Assembly (NCBI GenBank): GCA_029262065.1
Contig: JAJDAC010000027.1
Span: forward strand, 186,001-250,000
DNA length: 64,000 bases
Direction of reading: 5' to 3'
Source of the DNA: Candidatus Krumholzibacteriota bacterium
GTDB lineage: Bacteria > Krumholzibacteriota > Krumholzibacteriia > JAJRXK01
The notes beneath the pieces were generated by a model, which saw only the letters and a program-made list of their open reading frames with translations, was not told where the DNA came from and made no database searches. Position 1 is the first letter of the stretch. Each line of letters begins with the position of its first letter. This document shows positions 17,088 through 25,489 of the stretch, piece after piece. Made by a program: the position numbers and the translations under genes.

Positions 17088-18182
17088 CTAGGCAAATCCG
17101 TAGAACTCGGCGTTGCGCAGAGGAGGCAGCGAGTCGGCGGCAAGAAGTATGGAGCGCACCGCCCACAACTCCGGGAAAATGCGCCCCTGCGCCGCGCGAT
17201 CCAGATAGTCCACCCCCGACGAACCACCGGTGCCCACGCGTCGGCCAATGGTGCGCTCGGTCATACGCGCGTGGCGATTGCGCCAAAGAACGAACTGTTC
17301 CTCGACCTCGACCACGGTATCCACCAGCACGCGCGGCCACGATAGCAGGGGCAGCTGACGGTACGACTCAATGAACAACAACCCGGCGCGGATGCGCGTG
17401 AGTCGGGCACGACCGTCTTCAGGTTCGTCCTGCGCCAACAGAAAGCCACGGGTTTCCTGGGCACTGACTTCGAATCGTTTGCGTAACGCATCGGCGTCGT
17501 GCACGCGTAGTTCGAGCAGACGTTTTTCCTGCTTACCTTGCGATGTGCGGTAGGCCGCTTCGTACTGGTTCACGAATTCCAGAACAGCCTCTTCGTCGCC
17601 CGCGTCGTCGGGGGAAGACCCCTGGATGGGCGTCCGGAACAACCAACCATGAAGTGCATCGCGTAGGCTCATCTCGGCGCGAACCGCATCCAGATGACGT
17701 TGAGCCATATCACCGGCCGCGCTGCCGGGAGCGCGTTCTTCGATGTGCCGCACCGGCTCGACGTTGCCGTAGCGGGGACGATTCTCGGGCTTGAGCCCCA
17801 TGAGAATCTCCAACTCCCGCATCTGGAAACTCTGGAAACCACTGGCCGGGGCAAGCTTGTCGCGAAACGCCAGGAAGTCCTGTGGCGTGAGCGTTTCCAT
17901 GACCGCCCACTGTTGCACGGCGAGCTTGAGAATTTCGGCCACGCGCCTCAGGTGGTGAACGACGTGGGGGACGTGCTCTTCGGCGATTTCGGGTTCGGCT
18001 AGATGGTCGCGGGCCTCGCGTAGCTCACGCAACATGAGCTTGAACCAAAGCTCGTAGACCTGATGGACGATGATGAAATGAAGCTCGTCGGACATGAGCT
18101 GACGCTCATCGCCCTCGATTCCGCCCTGGATTGACAGCAGCTGATCGAGCTTCAGGTAGTCCCAGTAATTCGGCCCGCTCAA
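17088..18182 (-). CDS. kynA: Tryptophan 2,3-dioxygenase
   Basis: This 364-aa heme enzyme makes N-formylkynurenine from L-tryptophan, the first step of the kynurenine route. Family marks are FIIVHQVYELWFK (with His40 in the substrate pocket), SGFQSFQMRELE, the heme-axial His304 in LWRNRHARM, and VGTGGSSGVDYL near residues 317-326. It is longer than the roughly 300-residue bacterial enzymes, with extra sequence around residues 150-220. The start is TTG at 18182, with GGGAG 6 nt upstream. A perfect 10-bp inverted repeat lies just beyond that site, suggesting control of initiation or transcription. Kynurenine formamidase, monooxygenase and kynureninase genes are not recognisable in the window. 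Confidence 0.93.
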   Translation of the reverse strand: MSGPNYWDYLKLDQLLSIQGGIEGDERQLMSDELHFIIVHQVYELWFKLMLRELREARDHLAEPEIAEEHVPHVVHHLRRVAEILKLAVQQWAVMETLTPQDFLAFRDKLAPASGFQSFQMRELEILMGLKPENRPRYGNVEPVRHIEERAPGSAAGDMAQRHLDAVRAEMSLRDALHGWLFRTPIQGSSPDDAGDEEAVLEFVNQYEAAYRTSQGKQEKRLLELRVHDADALRKRFEVSAQETRGFLLAQDEPEDGRARLTRIRAGLLFIESYRQLPLLSWPRVLVDTVVEVEEQFVLWRNRHARMTERTIGRRVGTGGSSGVDYLDRAAQGRIFPELWAVRSILLAADSLPPLRNAEFYGFA

Positions 18183-18196
18183 TTGGATCTCCCGAG

Positions 18197-18234
18197 TGGT
18201 GTTGGCGCGCGATTTCGTTCAGCGGCCAACACCA
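18197..18234 (-). promoter_or_regulatory. Perfect 10-bp inverted repeat in the kynA leader
   Basis: TGGTGTTGGC (18197-18206) and GCCAACACCA (18225-18234) are exact inverse complements separated by 18 bp. The repeat ends 3-4 nt before the kynA ribosome site (18189-18193) and 15 nt before the TTG start. It could be an operator for a dimeric regulator or an RNA hairpin that affects initiation. No T-run follows, so a terminator is unlikely. Confidence 0.6.
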
Positions 18235-18275
18235 TACTCGATAGACGGAAGATCGTCCCAGGCCGGGGCCGTGTT

Positions 18276-18434
18276 TCAGTTTGGGCGCCGTACCAGCTGG
18301 GGGACTTCGTACGGCCGACGAGGGTCCGGCCCCGGCGTGGGTTTGTCGCCAGTCTGCTTCGTCATTTTTTGCGATTCAGATGCCTGTTTCACGGACTTCG
18401 AAAACAGTAACCCATTGCTATTGAACAGTTTCAT
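18276..18434 (-). CDS. Possible 52-aa small protein ending in PYEVPQLVRRPN
   Basis: This short frame starts at an ATG (18434) with AGGGG seven bases upstream, a better site than many long genes here have. The product is basic and Ser/Lys-rich in its first half (FSKSVKQASESQKMTKQ). A Pro-rich part follows, and the protein ends with YEVPQL, which fits the YxxPxL pattern found in lasso-type RiPP leaders. It stops soon after that motif, and no RiPP maturation genes are nearby, so a RiPP role is only a thought. Base use is less GC-rich than neighbouring genes. It lies about 93 nt upstream of kynA on the same strand and could be a leader ORF. Confidence 0.4.
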   Translation of the reverse strand: MKLFNSNGLLFSKSVKQASESQKMTKQTGDKPTPGPDPRRPYEVPQLVRRPN

Positions 18435-18556
18435 TATATTTCCCCTGGGAGCTGAAAGGCCGGAAGTGTGTCGGAATATAGCGTAACGCACGATCGGGGC
18501 CAGCAGCAGAGCCGCTGTCCTTTCATCAACGTCCGACAACCACGTTCCGAACCCGG

Positions 18557-19672
18557 TTACCCAGAAGGACGTAAGCTTACTGGGTTATTCCCCCAAGCGG
18601 GGGAATTTTTTTGAGGCAAGGGGACCTCGCACTGCGGAGGCAGGGCTACCACGCCCTGCTGGGCCGCCGCCACGTAGATGCTGACACCATCGGTGGCCAC
18701 CGCCACCATTTCGGCGGTGGCGGGAAATGCACCCACCTCGAGAATCGACCCGGGTTGCACCACATCGAGCACGATGAGGCCACCGGTACTGGCGGCTACA
18801 TAGGCGTAGAGGTTCGTCACCGTGACATCGAACGCGCGGGCGCCCAGGTCGCGGCTGCCCAGAAACAGGGGTGCTTCGGGGTCGCTCACATCGTAGATGC
18901 GAAGGCCACCGCCATCGTCCGCCAGATACAGCACCACGCCGTCAAGAAAGAGTCCCCTGGCCAAACCGGGTGTGTCGCGACTGGTCACCGGTACGGGCAA
19001 CGTGGGATCACCCGCGTCCATGACCACCAAGCCAGCCTCACCGTGCGCCACGAACAGGTACCGGCCGCTCGAGACCACATCCAGCGCGAAGCTGGTCCCG
19101 TCGAAACTTCCAAACGCACCGATGATGACAGGGTCGTCCAACGTGAAATTGACCATCACGATGCCGCGGTCACCAGCCGCCACCGTGCCTATCAGATCGG
19201 GAGCGATGTCCACCGCCAACGCCGACCCGTTCATGAACAGCGTGCTCACCACGTCCGGGCGCCGCGGATTGTCGATGCGCACCACGTGCACGCCGCCGGG
19301 ACCGTCGGCAACGTAGGCAAACACGTCATCCAGAGTCACCGACCATGCTACGCCCGGCGTGTCGAGACCGGCGATCGGGCGTATGAACCGAGGGTTCAGC
19401 ACATCGAAAACCAACAGGCCGGCCTCACCGTCGGCCACGAACACGTAGTCATTGATGACGGCCACGCCCTCGGCCCGGTCGAGGGTCTCGATGGAGTCGA
19501 ACTCCACCGGGTCGACATCGTACTCGGTGCAGAAAAACGGCACGCCGCCACCGGGGCCCACCGCATCTTCCTCGCAGGCCACGACCTGCAACAAAACCAG
19601 GAGGATGGCCGCGAACCCCATGGAAGGCTGAAACCCTCTATGAAAACAGCAGTTGCGGAACATTTCGTGCAT
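18557..19672 (-). CDS. LVIVD-repeat beta-propeller lipoprotein
   Basis: This 371-aa protein starts from the ATG at 19672; ATGs at 19663 and 19621 are alternatives. The signal peptide ends in a lipobox LLQVVAC (Cys33 in this numbering), so it is probably a lipoprotein. The mature part consists of repeats of about 42 residues with the LVIVD pattern: a hydrophobic VFVADGEAGLLVFDVLNPRFI-type strand pair, then Ala/Gly turns (for example YVADGPGGVHVVRID, FVAHGEAGLVVMD, YLADDGGGLRIYDVSDPEAP). This fits a six- or seven-bladed propeller. Function is unknown. The last codons (from about 18612 down) run through a strong hairpin and look unlike the rest. Confidence 0.75.
   Translation of the reverse strand: MHEMFRNCCFHRGFQPSMGFAAILLVLLQVVACEEDAVGPGGGVPFFCTEYDVDPVEFDSIETLDRAEGVAVINDYVFVADGEAGLLVFDVLNPRFIRPIAGLDTPGVAWSVTLDDVFAYVADGPGGVHVVRIDNPRRPDVVSTLFMNGSALAVDIAPDLIGTVAAGDRGIVMVNFTLDDPVIIGAFGSFDGTSFALDVVSSGRYLFVAHGEAGLVVMDAGDPTLPVPVTSRDTPGLARGLFLDGVVLYLADDGGGLRIYDVSDPEAPLFLGSRDLGARAFDVTVTNLYAYVAASTGGLIVLDVVQPGSILEVGAFPATAEMVAVATDGVSIYVAAAQQGVVALPPQCEVPLPQKNSPAWGNNPVSLRPSG
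18587..18612 (+). terminator. Rho-independent terminator-like hairpin, plus-strand orientation
   Basis: ATTCCCCC (18587-18594), loop AAGC, GGGGGAAT (18599-18606), followed by a run of seven T up to 18612. It reads as a classic intrinsic terminator for plus-strand transcription, yet no plus-strand gene ends here. On the minus strand it lies inside the last codons of the LVIVD lipoprotein, with no T-run on that side. Confidence 0.65.
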
Positions 19673-19784
19673 GCCCCCACTATAGGACCAAGCCCCCCCA
19701 GCGCCAAATCGCCGATTGACGTCGGCCCGGCCTGAGGCCAGGCTTGTGTCGTCGCCCCGCTTCCTCATGTCTCGGGAGACCATC

Positions 19785-20477
19785 ATGGCGACCCCAATCG
19801 GCCGCGCGCCCTGGCTTACCCTGGCCATGGCGCTGGCTACCACACTGGTTCTGGCCATTGCCGCACCAACCAGTGCTCAATTACCAGTCACTCCGCAGCT
19901 CTCGGTCTTCGGCGGCCTCACCGGCTCCAAAGTCGTGCAGCTGATCGAGGGCGACGAGTCGGGTAGTGAAAAGAGCACGGGTGCGACCGTGGGCGCCGAC
20001 CTTTCGTTGCGCGTCATGGGCGTCGTGGCCGGTGTGCGATACCAGCGCATCTTCAATTCGGCGACCATTGCCGTGAACTCCACCAACCTGGAGTGGGGGC
20101 TCGACGCCAACGAGTTCGGTGGGTTCCTCGAACTACATCGCTCACTGGCTCCCACGTCTCCTCTGCAGCCCTCGCTGGGAGTAGGCGCTTCGCTTTCGAA
20201 GATATCGCTCGACGACTCGTTGGGGTTCGGCTCGAGCCTGCCCGCCGTGGGCCTGGGCGGTGACGCCAGATCGCTACGTATCTATGGACTGTTCTCCGTG
20301 TCACTGCTGGGCAAACTGGGTATCATCGTGCGCGGGGGAAACGCCTGGGCCACAGTGGACGCCAGCGACCTGGAACTCGATCAGGTGTTCAGCAGTCCGG
20401 GCGGCGACCTCATTACGTTCGATCAGAGCTACGACGGTTTCTTCCTGAACGTCGGGCTCAGTCTGGGCCTTCTATAG
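19785..20477 (+). CDS. Outer-membrane beta-barrel protein
   Basis: This is a 230-aa protein. The ATG at 19785 is chosen because GGGAG lies about 6 nt upstream and the frame opens directly into a signal peptide ending IAAPTSAQ. The mature part shows alternating strands: LSVFGGLTGSKVVQL, GADLSLRVMGVVAGVRYQRIF, FGGFLELHRSLAP, LGVGASLSKISL, GIIVRGGNAWATV and a final GFFLNVGLSLGLL. This fits a small porin-like barrel of the OmpA/OmpX type. No enzyme motif is seen. It is divergent from the LVIVD lipoprotein gene and 24 nt upstream of ftcD. Confidence 0.65.
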   Translation: MATPIGRAPWLTLAMALATTLVLAIAAPTSAQLPVTPQLSVFGGLTGSKVVQLIEGDESGSEKSTGATVGADLSLRVMGVVAGVRYQRIFNSATIAVNSTNLEWGLDANEFGGFLELHRSLAPTSPLQPSLGVGASLSKISLDDSLGFGSSLPAVGLGGDARSLRIYGLFSVSLLGKLGIIVRGGNAWATVDASDLELDQVFSSPGGDLITFDQSYDGFFLNVGLSLGLL

Positions 20478-20501
20478 ATTTCAGAAAGCGGGTCTCGTTC
20501 C

Positions 20502-22181
20502 ATGCGAGTCGTCGAGTGTGTACCCAACATCAGTGAAGGGCGCGATCGCGCCGTTATCGATGCCGTGGCCGGAGTGATTCATCAGGTCGAGGGCTGCGAG
20601 CTGCTCGATGTCGATCCCGGCGCCGCCACCAACCGCACCGTGATTACCTTTGTGGGAAGCCCCGAAACGGTGGTCGAGGGTGCGTTCCAGATCATCGCCA
20701 AGGCGCGCGAGCTGATCGACATGACCGGTCACAGCGGCGAGCACCCGCGATTCGGCGCCACCGACGTGTGTCCGTTCGTGCCGGTATCGGGCGTAACCAT
20801 GGACGACTGCGTGGAGCTGGCCCGCACGTTGGCGAAGCGTGTCGGCGAAGAACTCGACTATCCGGTGTACCTGTACGAGTACGCGGCCACCAGTCCGGAG
20901 CGGCGCAACCTGGCCCACGTACGTTCGGGAGAATACGAAGGCCTGGCGCGGAAGCTGAAGGATCCGCAGTGGAAGCCCGACTTCGGCCCCGCCGAGTTTC
21001 GACCGCGCACCGGCGCGTTGGCCGTGAGTGCCCGTGAGTTCCTGCTGGCCTACAACGTGAACATCAACAGCCGCGACAAGAAACTCGCGCACGAGATTGC
21101 GTTGCGCGTACGCGAACAGGGACGCGCCAAGCGGGACGCGAACTGGGAAATCTTACGGCACGCCGATGGCAAGCCCGTGCAAGAGCCCGGCAAGCTGAAG
21201 CACGTCAAGGGCATTGGCTGGTTCATCGAAGAATACGGCGTGGCCCAGATTTCGATGAATCTGACCAACCACCACGAAACGCCCATTCATACGGTGTTCG
21301 ACACCATCTGCGACGAAGCTCTTTCACTGGGTCTGCGGGTGACCGGCAGCGAGCTGGTGGGACTGGTGCCGCTCGACGCCATGCTCATGGCGGGCAAACA
21401 CTACCTGCGCAAACAGAACAAGAGCGCGGGGGTACCAGAATCCGAGTTGGTGGAAACGGCCATCCGCACCATGGGACTCAGCGACGTGGCGCCGTTCGAT
21501 CCCCAGGAAAAGATCATCGAGTATCGCCTGCGTAAGGACAAAGGCCTGCGGCACCTGCCCATCGTGGACTTCGTCGACGAAACGTCGAGTGAGTCGCCCG
21601 CTCCGGGCGGCGGCAGTGTAGCCGCGCTGTGCGCATCCTTGGGCGCCAGCCTTACCGCCATGGTCGCCAACCTGACTGTGGGCAAGCGCTCTTTCGAAGA
21701 GGTGTGGGACGAACTGAACGCGACGGCCGAGAAGTCGCAGGAGCTGAAAGACTGGTTTGCCCACGCCATCGACGCCGATACCGACGCCTTTACCGAAGTG
21801 ATCAACGCCAACCGCATGTCGGCCAAGTCCGACGAAGAGAAGGCCGCCAAGAAGGCCGCTCTGCGCGACGCCAATCGCGGCGCCACCATGGTTCCTCTGG
21901 AAGTACTCGAGCGCAGCCTGGAGATCTTCGACCTGGCCGAACACGTAGCCACGAAAGGTCTCGAGGCCTCAGCCAGCGACGCCGGCGTGGCCTCGCTCTG
22001 CGCCATGGCCGCGGCCGAGGGCGCGTACTACAACGTGTTGATCAACCTGAACGGCATCGAGGGCGACGTGGAGTGGGCGTCGAAAACCCGGTCGCGGGCG
22101 CAGAAGGCGCTGAAGAGGGCCCAGGATAGGGCGACCGTCATTGGCCAGGCCATGCGCGACCGCCTCGATCGCGGAGAGTAG
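20502..22181 (+). CDS. ftcD: Glutamate formimidoyltransferase / formimidoyl-THF cyclodeaminase (bifunctional)
   Basis: This 559-aa fusion has the same domain order as the animal enzyme. The N-terminal formiminotransferase shows VPNISEGRD (8-15), NRTVITFVG and the catalytic-type His81 in GEHPRFGATD. MDDCVELARTLAKRVGEEL and VKGIGWFIEEYGVAQISMNLTN regions follow. The C-terminal cyclodeaminase begins near residue 350 with SSESPAPGGGSVAALCASLGASL, then a helical bundle. It transfers the formimino group from formiminoglutamate (histidine breakdown) to tetrahydrofolate and releases ammonia to give methenyl-THF. Other hut genes are not in the window. Confidence 0.93.
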   Translation: MRVVECVPNISEGRDRAVIDAVAGVIHQVEGCELLDVDPGAATNRTVITFVGSPETVVEGAFQIIAKARELIDMTGHSGEHPRFGATDVCPFVPVSGVTMDDCVELARTLAKRVGEELDYPVYLYEYAATSPERRNLAHVRSGEYEGLARKLKDPQWKPDFGPAEFRPRTGALAVSAREFLLAYNVNINSRDKKLAHEIALRVREQGRAKRDANWEILRHADGKPVQEPGKLKHVKGIGWFIEEYGVAQISMNLTNHHETPIHTVFDTICDEALSLGLRVTGSELVGLVPLDAMLMAGKHYLRKQNKSAGVPESELVETAIRTMGLSDVAPFDPQEKIIEYRLRKDKGLRHLPIVDFVDETSSESPAPGGGSVAALCASLGASLTAMVANLTVGKRSFEEVWDELNATAEKSQELKDWFAHAIDADTDAFTEVINANRMSAKSDEEKAAKKAALRDANRGATMVPLEVLERSLEIFDLAEHVATKGLEASASDAGVASLCAMAAAEGAYYNVLINLNGIEGDVEWASKTRSRAQKALKRAQDRATVIGQAMRDRLDRGE

Positions 22182-22251
22182 ACCACCTGGCAGTCCAGAA
22201 AGGCGGATTTCGAACTGATGGGTGACCCACGCCCTTCGGAAGGAATCCGCC

Positions 22252-25200
22252 ATGACTCGCCTGACCCTCAGCTCGCTCCTCGCTCTGCTTCTGGCGCCCA
22301 CCCTGGCCAGCGCCATCACGCTGACGGAGGTGCCCACGTCGATCCTCGGCCGCTCCGGCGGGGACGTGGAATGGGGCGACTTCGACAACGACGGCGACCT
22401 CGACCTGATCGTTCTGGGCAATCTTCAGTTTGGCGGGGGCGCCGCCGACATCTTTCGTAACGACGCCGGAACCTTCGTCAACATCAACGCGGGATTGCCG
22501 CCGCTCGAATCGGGATCGGCCGACTGGGGAGACTACGACGGCGACGGGGATCTCGACCTCGCCATCATGGGGGTGACGGATCAGGACGAAATCCACACGC
22601 GGCTCTACCGAAACGATCAGGGTACATTCGTGCAGGCGGCGGCATTCAGCCCGCAATACCTGGGGACCATAGCCTTCTACGATCGCGATTCAGATGGGGA
22701 TCTCGACGTGGGCATGGTCGGGACCGAATACACGGCCACCTTTCTGAACCAGGGCAACGTGTTCTCCGGTATCGAATTCGACCTCGAGCACGGCACGTTC
22801 AGCGCGAGCGCCACGTTTCTGGACATCGACGGTGATGGTCACCGCGATGCCAGCTACATGGGGAAGATCAGCAGTCCCGTTCCGGGGGGACAAGTGGCGA
22901 TTGCTCTCGTGCAGTATAGGTCTTTCGGAGAGCCCCTCGGCGCAACCGTTACGCTGACCGGGGTGAACGACGGCGAAATGGCCTGGGCCGATTACGACGA
23001 AGACGGCGACCTCGATGTGTTCGTCACCGGACGTACCACCGACAATTCGAATCTGTCCATCCTATACACGAACGACCTGACAACATTCAGCCCGTCGCTC
23101 ATGTCCAGCGTCAGCCGCGGCGGAGCCGAGTGGGGAGACGCCGACGCTGACGGCGATCTCGACCTCGTGTACGGCGGTCGAGATAGTCTGAACAACCTCA
23201 AGACAATCTTGAAACGCAACGACGCGGGCTCTCTCGTCACCGAAAGCCCGCTGGAACCCATGGACGATTCCCGGTTTGCCTGGGGCGATTACGACGGCGA
23301 TGGTGATCAAGACCTGGCGGCCATGGGCGCGAACGGCGCCGACCGACACTTCATTCTCTATCGCAACGATGCGTTTCTATCGAACACGCCGCCGACCGTA
23401 CCGACGAACCTGGCGGTGCTGAACAACGCGGATCTGATTCTACTGTCGTGGTTGCCCAGCACCGACTTCGAAACCGCACAGAACTCACTGTCCTACAACG
23501 TGCGCGTGGGGTCGGCGCCCGGTGCCAACGATATCGTACCCAGTCACTCACTGGCCGACGGAACGCGACTGAAGCCCGGTATGGGCAACACGGCGCAGGC
23601 CAACACACTGATTCTGGACTCACGCGCGCTGTCGAACGGGCGGGCCTATTGGAGCGTCCAGGCTGTCGATGCGTCCGGGGGCACCTCGCCGTTCGCAACC
23701 GAACAGGAACTGTTTCTACCCATGTCACGCGAGTTGAGTGAAGACCGCTTGCTTGGTTGGCTTTCCGGTGACGCCGCCCTCGCCGATATCACCAACGACG
23801 GATTCCCCGAGCTGGTTCTTTCAGGTGCCCACGAAAACGATGAGGGCACGATCTTCTTCGATCTGCACGATCCCTCGGGAAAAAGCCAGCGTAAGAACTT
23901 CGTGGCCGAACACGGCGACATGGCCTGGGCCGACCTTGATCGCGACGGAGACGTGGATCTGGTGCTCGCCAACGACAACGCCTGTTTGTCCTACCTCAAC
24001 CAGAGCGGCCAGATGGTCTTGACCGACCTGGGGTTGCCTGCTGCGGGAGGCGGCACGGTGGAGGCCGGCGACTACGACAACGACGGCGACCTGGATCTGT
24101 TGTTCTCGGCGTTGGGTCTGTACCGCAACGACGGCAACACGTTTACCGCCGACGCCGCTTTCACGGGCTGCACCTTCGGTGGCTTCGCTACCTTCGGCGA
24201 CTACGACCGCGACGGGGATCTGGACGTGCTGCAGGGCGGATCGTTCGGCATGACCCTGCGCAACAGGATCCAGCGCAACGAAGGGGGGAGCTGGACCGAG
24301 ATTCTCTTGTCACCGCCGGGAAACCTATCGGCGGCGGGATGCTTCGTGGACTACGACCGCGACGGCGACCTGGACGTGATACTGGCCTCGAGGAACCTCT
24401 TTCCATCCGAGGTACTTCGCAACGACAGCGGTGTGTTCGTGCTGGACCCCATCGCATCGGCCGGCGTGCCCGAATTGTCGACCGGCACCATTCGACCGGC
24501 CGACTTCGACCACGATGGCGATCAAGACCTTCTGCTCGCCGGACTATGGGAAATCCAGAATGAGACCCTCATCCTGGAGAACATCGGTGGCGCGTTCGCG
24601 GCGGCGGGTACGAAGTTGCCGCAAATGGAGGGCACCGCGGCGTGGGGTGACTTCGATCGCGACCACGACCTGGATGTTCTGATGCTGGGCCATCGAAGTG
24701 ACGCTAGTCCCGGCGCTGGGTTGTACCGAAACAACACCGAGGTTGCGAACCAGCGGCCAAACGCGCCCACGAACCTGGATGAGAGCATCCTGGGTAACAC
24801 GTTGTTCTTGTTCTGGACCCAGGGAACCGACGCGGAAACCGGGACGTTCGAGCTTACCCACAACGTGCGCGTGGGAACCTCTCCCGGCGCCGGCGATGTG
24901 GTTCCACCCATGACTCTGACCGACGGAACGCGCCTGGTCTTCGCACCCGGCAACGTGGGCGCATCTTCGTTCTTCAAGCTCGACCTCACCAACATCGCGG
25001 CCAGTGCTCTGTATTGGACGGTTCAGACCATCGATGGCAGCTACGCCAGCTCAAACTTCGCGCCCGAGCAGTCGGTTGCGCTGGTGCCCACGGCTACCAA
25101 CCCGGCCGGAACCGTAGTGGCCGAACTGCGCGGGGCGGCGCCCAACCCGGCCGCGAACCGAACCGTGGTAGCACTCACGATGCCGCGGTCGGGCCACGCG

Positions 25201-25392
25201 GCCATCAACGTGTACGACCTGCGCGGACGTATCGTGCAAACGCTTCACGATGGCCCGCTGACCACCGGGTCACACCAGATGGAATGGGACACTCGCGACC
25301 ATCAGGGGCAGCTCGTAGCCTCGGGCTCGTACTTCCTTCGAATGAGCACCGCCTACGGCACTCAGTCGAGAAAAGTGGCCGTGGCCCGTTAG
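22252..25392 (+). CDS. Giant secreted FG-GAP/VCBS repeat protein with C-terminal sorting-like domain (copy 1)
   Basis: This is a 1046-aa protein. The ATG at 22252 follows GGAAGGAAT and opens a signal peptide (ending LASA). More than ten FG-GAP-type repeats follow with Asp-rich calcium loops, such as WGDFDNDGDLDLIV and WGDYDGDGDLDLAIMG. They form a first propeller (about 20-375), a fibronectin-like module (about 385-480), a second propeller (about 495-830) and another fibronectin-like module. The C-terminal 90 residues (GAAPNPAANRTVV...INVYDLRGRIVQTL...ASGSYFLRM) match the FlgD-Ig/type-A-sorting-like end domain. It is likely a surface or secreted adhesin or binding protein. The next gene is a full-length paralogue. 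Confidence 0.85.
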   Translation: MTRLTLSSLLALLLAPTLASAITLTEVPTSILGRSGGDVEWGDFDNDGDLDLIVLGNLQFGGGAADIFRNDAGTFVNINAGLPPLESGSADWGDYDGDGDLDLAIMGVTDQDEIHTRLYRNDQGTFVQAAAFSPQYLGTIAFYDRDSDGDLDVGMVGTEYTATFLNQGNVFSGIEFDLEHGTFSASATFLDIDGDGHRDASYMGKISSPVPGGQVAIALVQYRSFGEPLGATVTLTGVNDGEMAWADYDEDGDLDVFVTGRTTDNSNLSILYTNDLTTFSPSLMSSVSRGGAEWGDADADGDLDLVYGGRDSLNNLKTILKRNDAGSLVTESPLEPMDDSRFAWGDYDGDGDQDLAAMGANGADRHFILYRNDAFLSNTPPTVPTNLAVLNNADLILLSWLPSTDFETAQNSLSYNVRVGSAPGANDIVPSHSLADGTRLKPGMGNTAQANTLILDSRALSNGRAYWSVQAVDASGGTSPFATEQELFLPMSRELSEDRLLGWLSGDAALADITNDGFPELVLSGAHENDEGTIFFDLHDPSGKSQRKNFVAEHGDMAWADLDRDGDVDLVLANDNACLSYLNQSGQMVLTDLGLPAAGGGTVEAGDYDNDGDLDLLFSALGLYRNDGNTFTADAAFTGCTFGGFATFGDYDRDGDLDVLQGGSFGMTLRNRIQRNEGGSWTEILLSPPGNLSAAGCFVDYDRDGDLDVILASRNLFPSEVLRNDSGVFVLDPIASAGVPELSTGTIRPADFDHDGDQDLLLAGLWEIQNETLILENIGGAFAAAGTKLPQMEGTAAWGDFDRDHDLDVLMLGHRSDASPGAGLYRNNTEVANQRPNAPTNLDESILGNTLFLFWTQGTDAETGTFELTHNVRVGTSPGAGDVVPPMTLTDGTRLVFAPGNVGASSFFKLDLTNIAASALYWTVQTIDGSYASSNFAPEQSVALVPTATNPAGTVVAELRGAAPNPAANRTVVALTMPRSGHAAINVYDLRGRIVQTLHDGPLTTGSHQMEWDTRDHQGQLVASGSYFLRMSTAYGTQSRKVAVAR

Positions 25393-25489
25393 AGCCGTTT
25401 TCCCGCACAACTTTCTGGGACCAGCGATGGCAGGTTCGGGGACCGGATTCCGAACCAAGGAGTAACCACGCTTCCTGGGAGGATTCGCC

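Larger units (their letters stand above)
18183..18556. other. 374-bp region between kynA and the LVIVD lipoprotein gene
   Basis: It holds, on the minus strand, the possible 52-aa ORF (18276-18434), the perfect inverted repeat (18197-18234) and the kynA ribosome site. The part 18435-18556 shows no gene I can support. It is noticeably AT-richer around 18360-18480 than the surrounding coding DNA, consistent with a promoter region. Confidence 0.5.
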
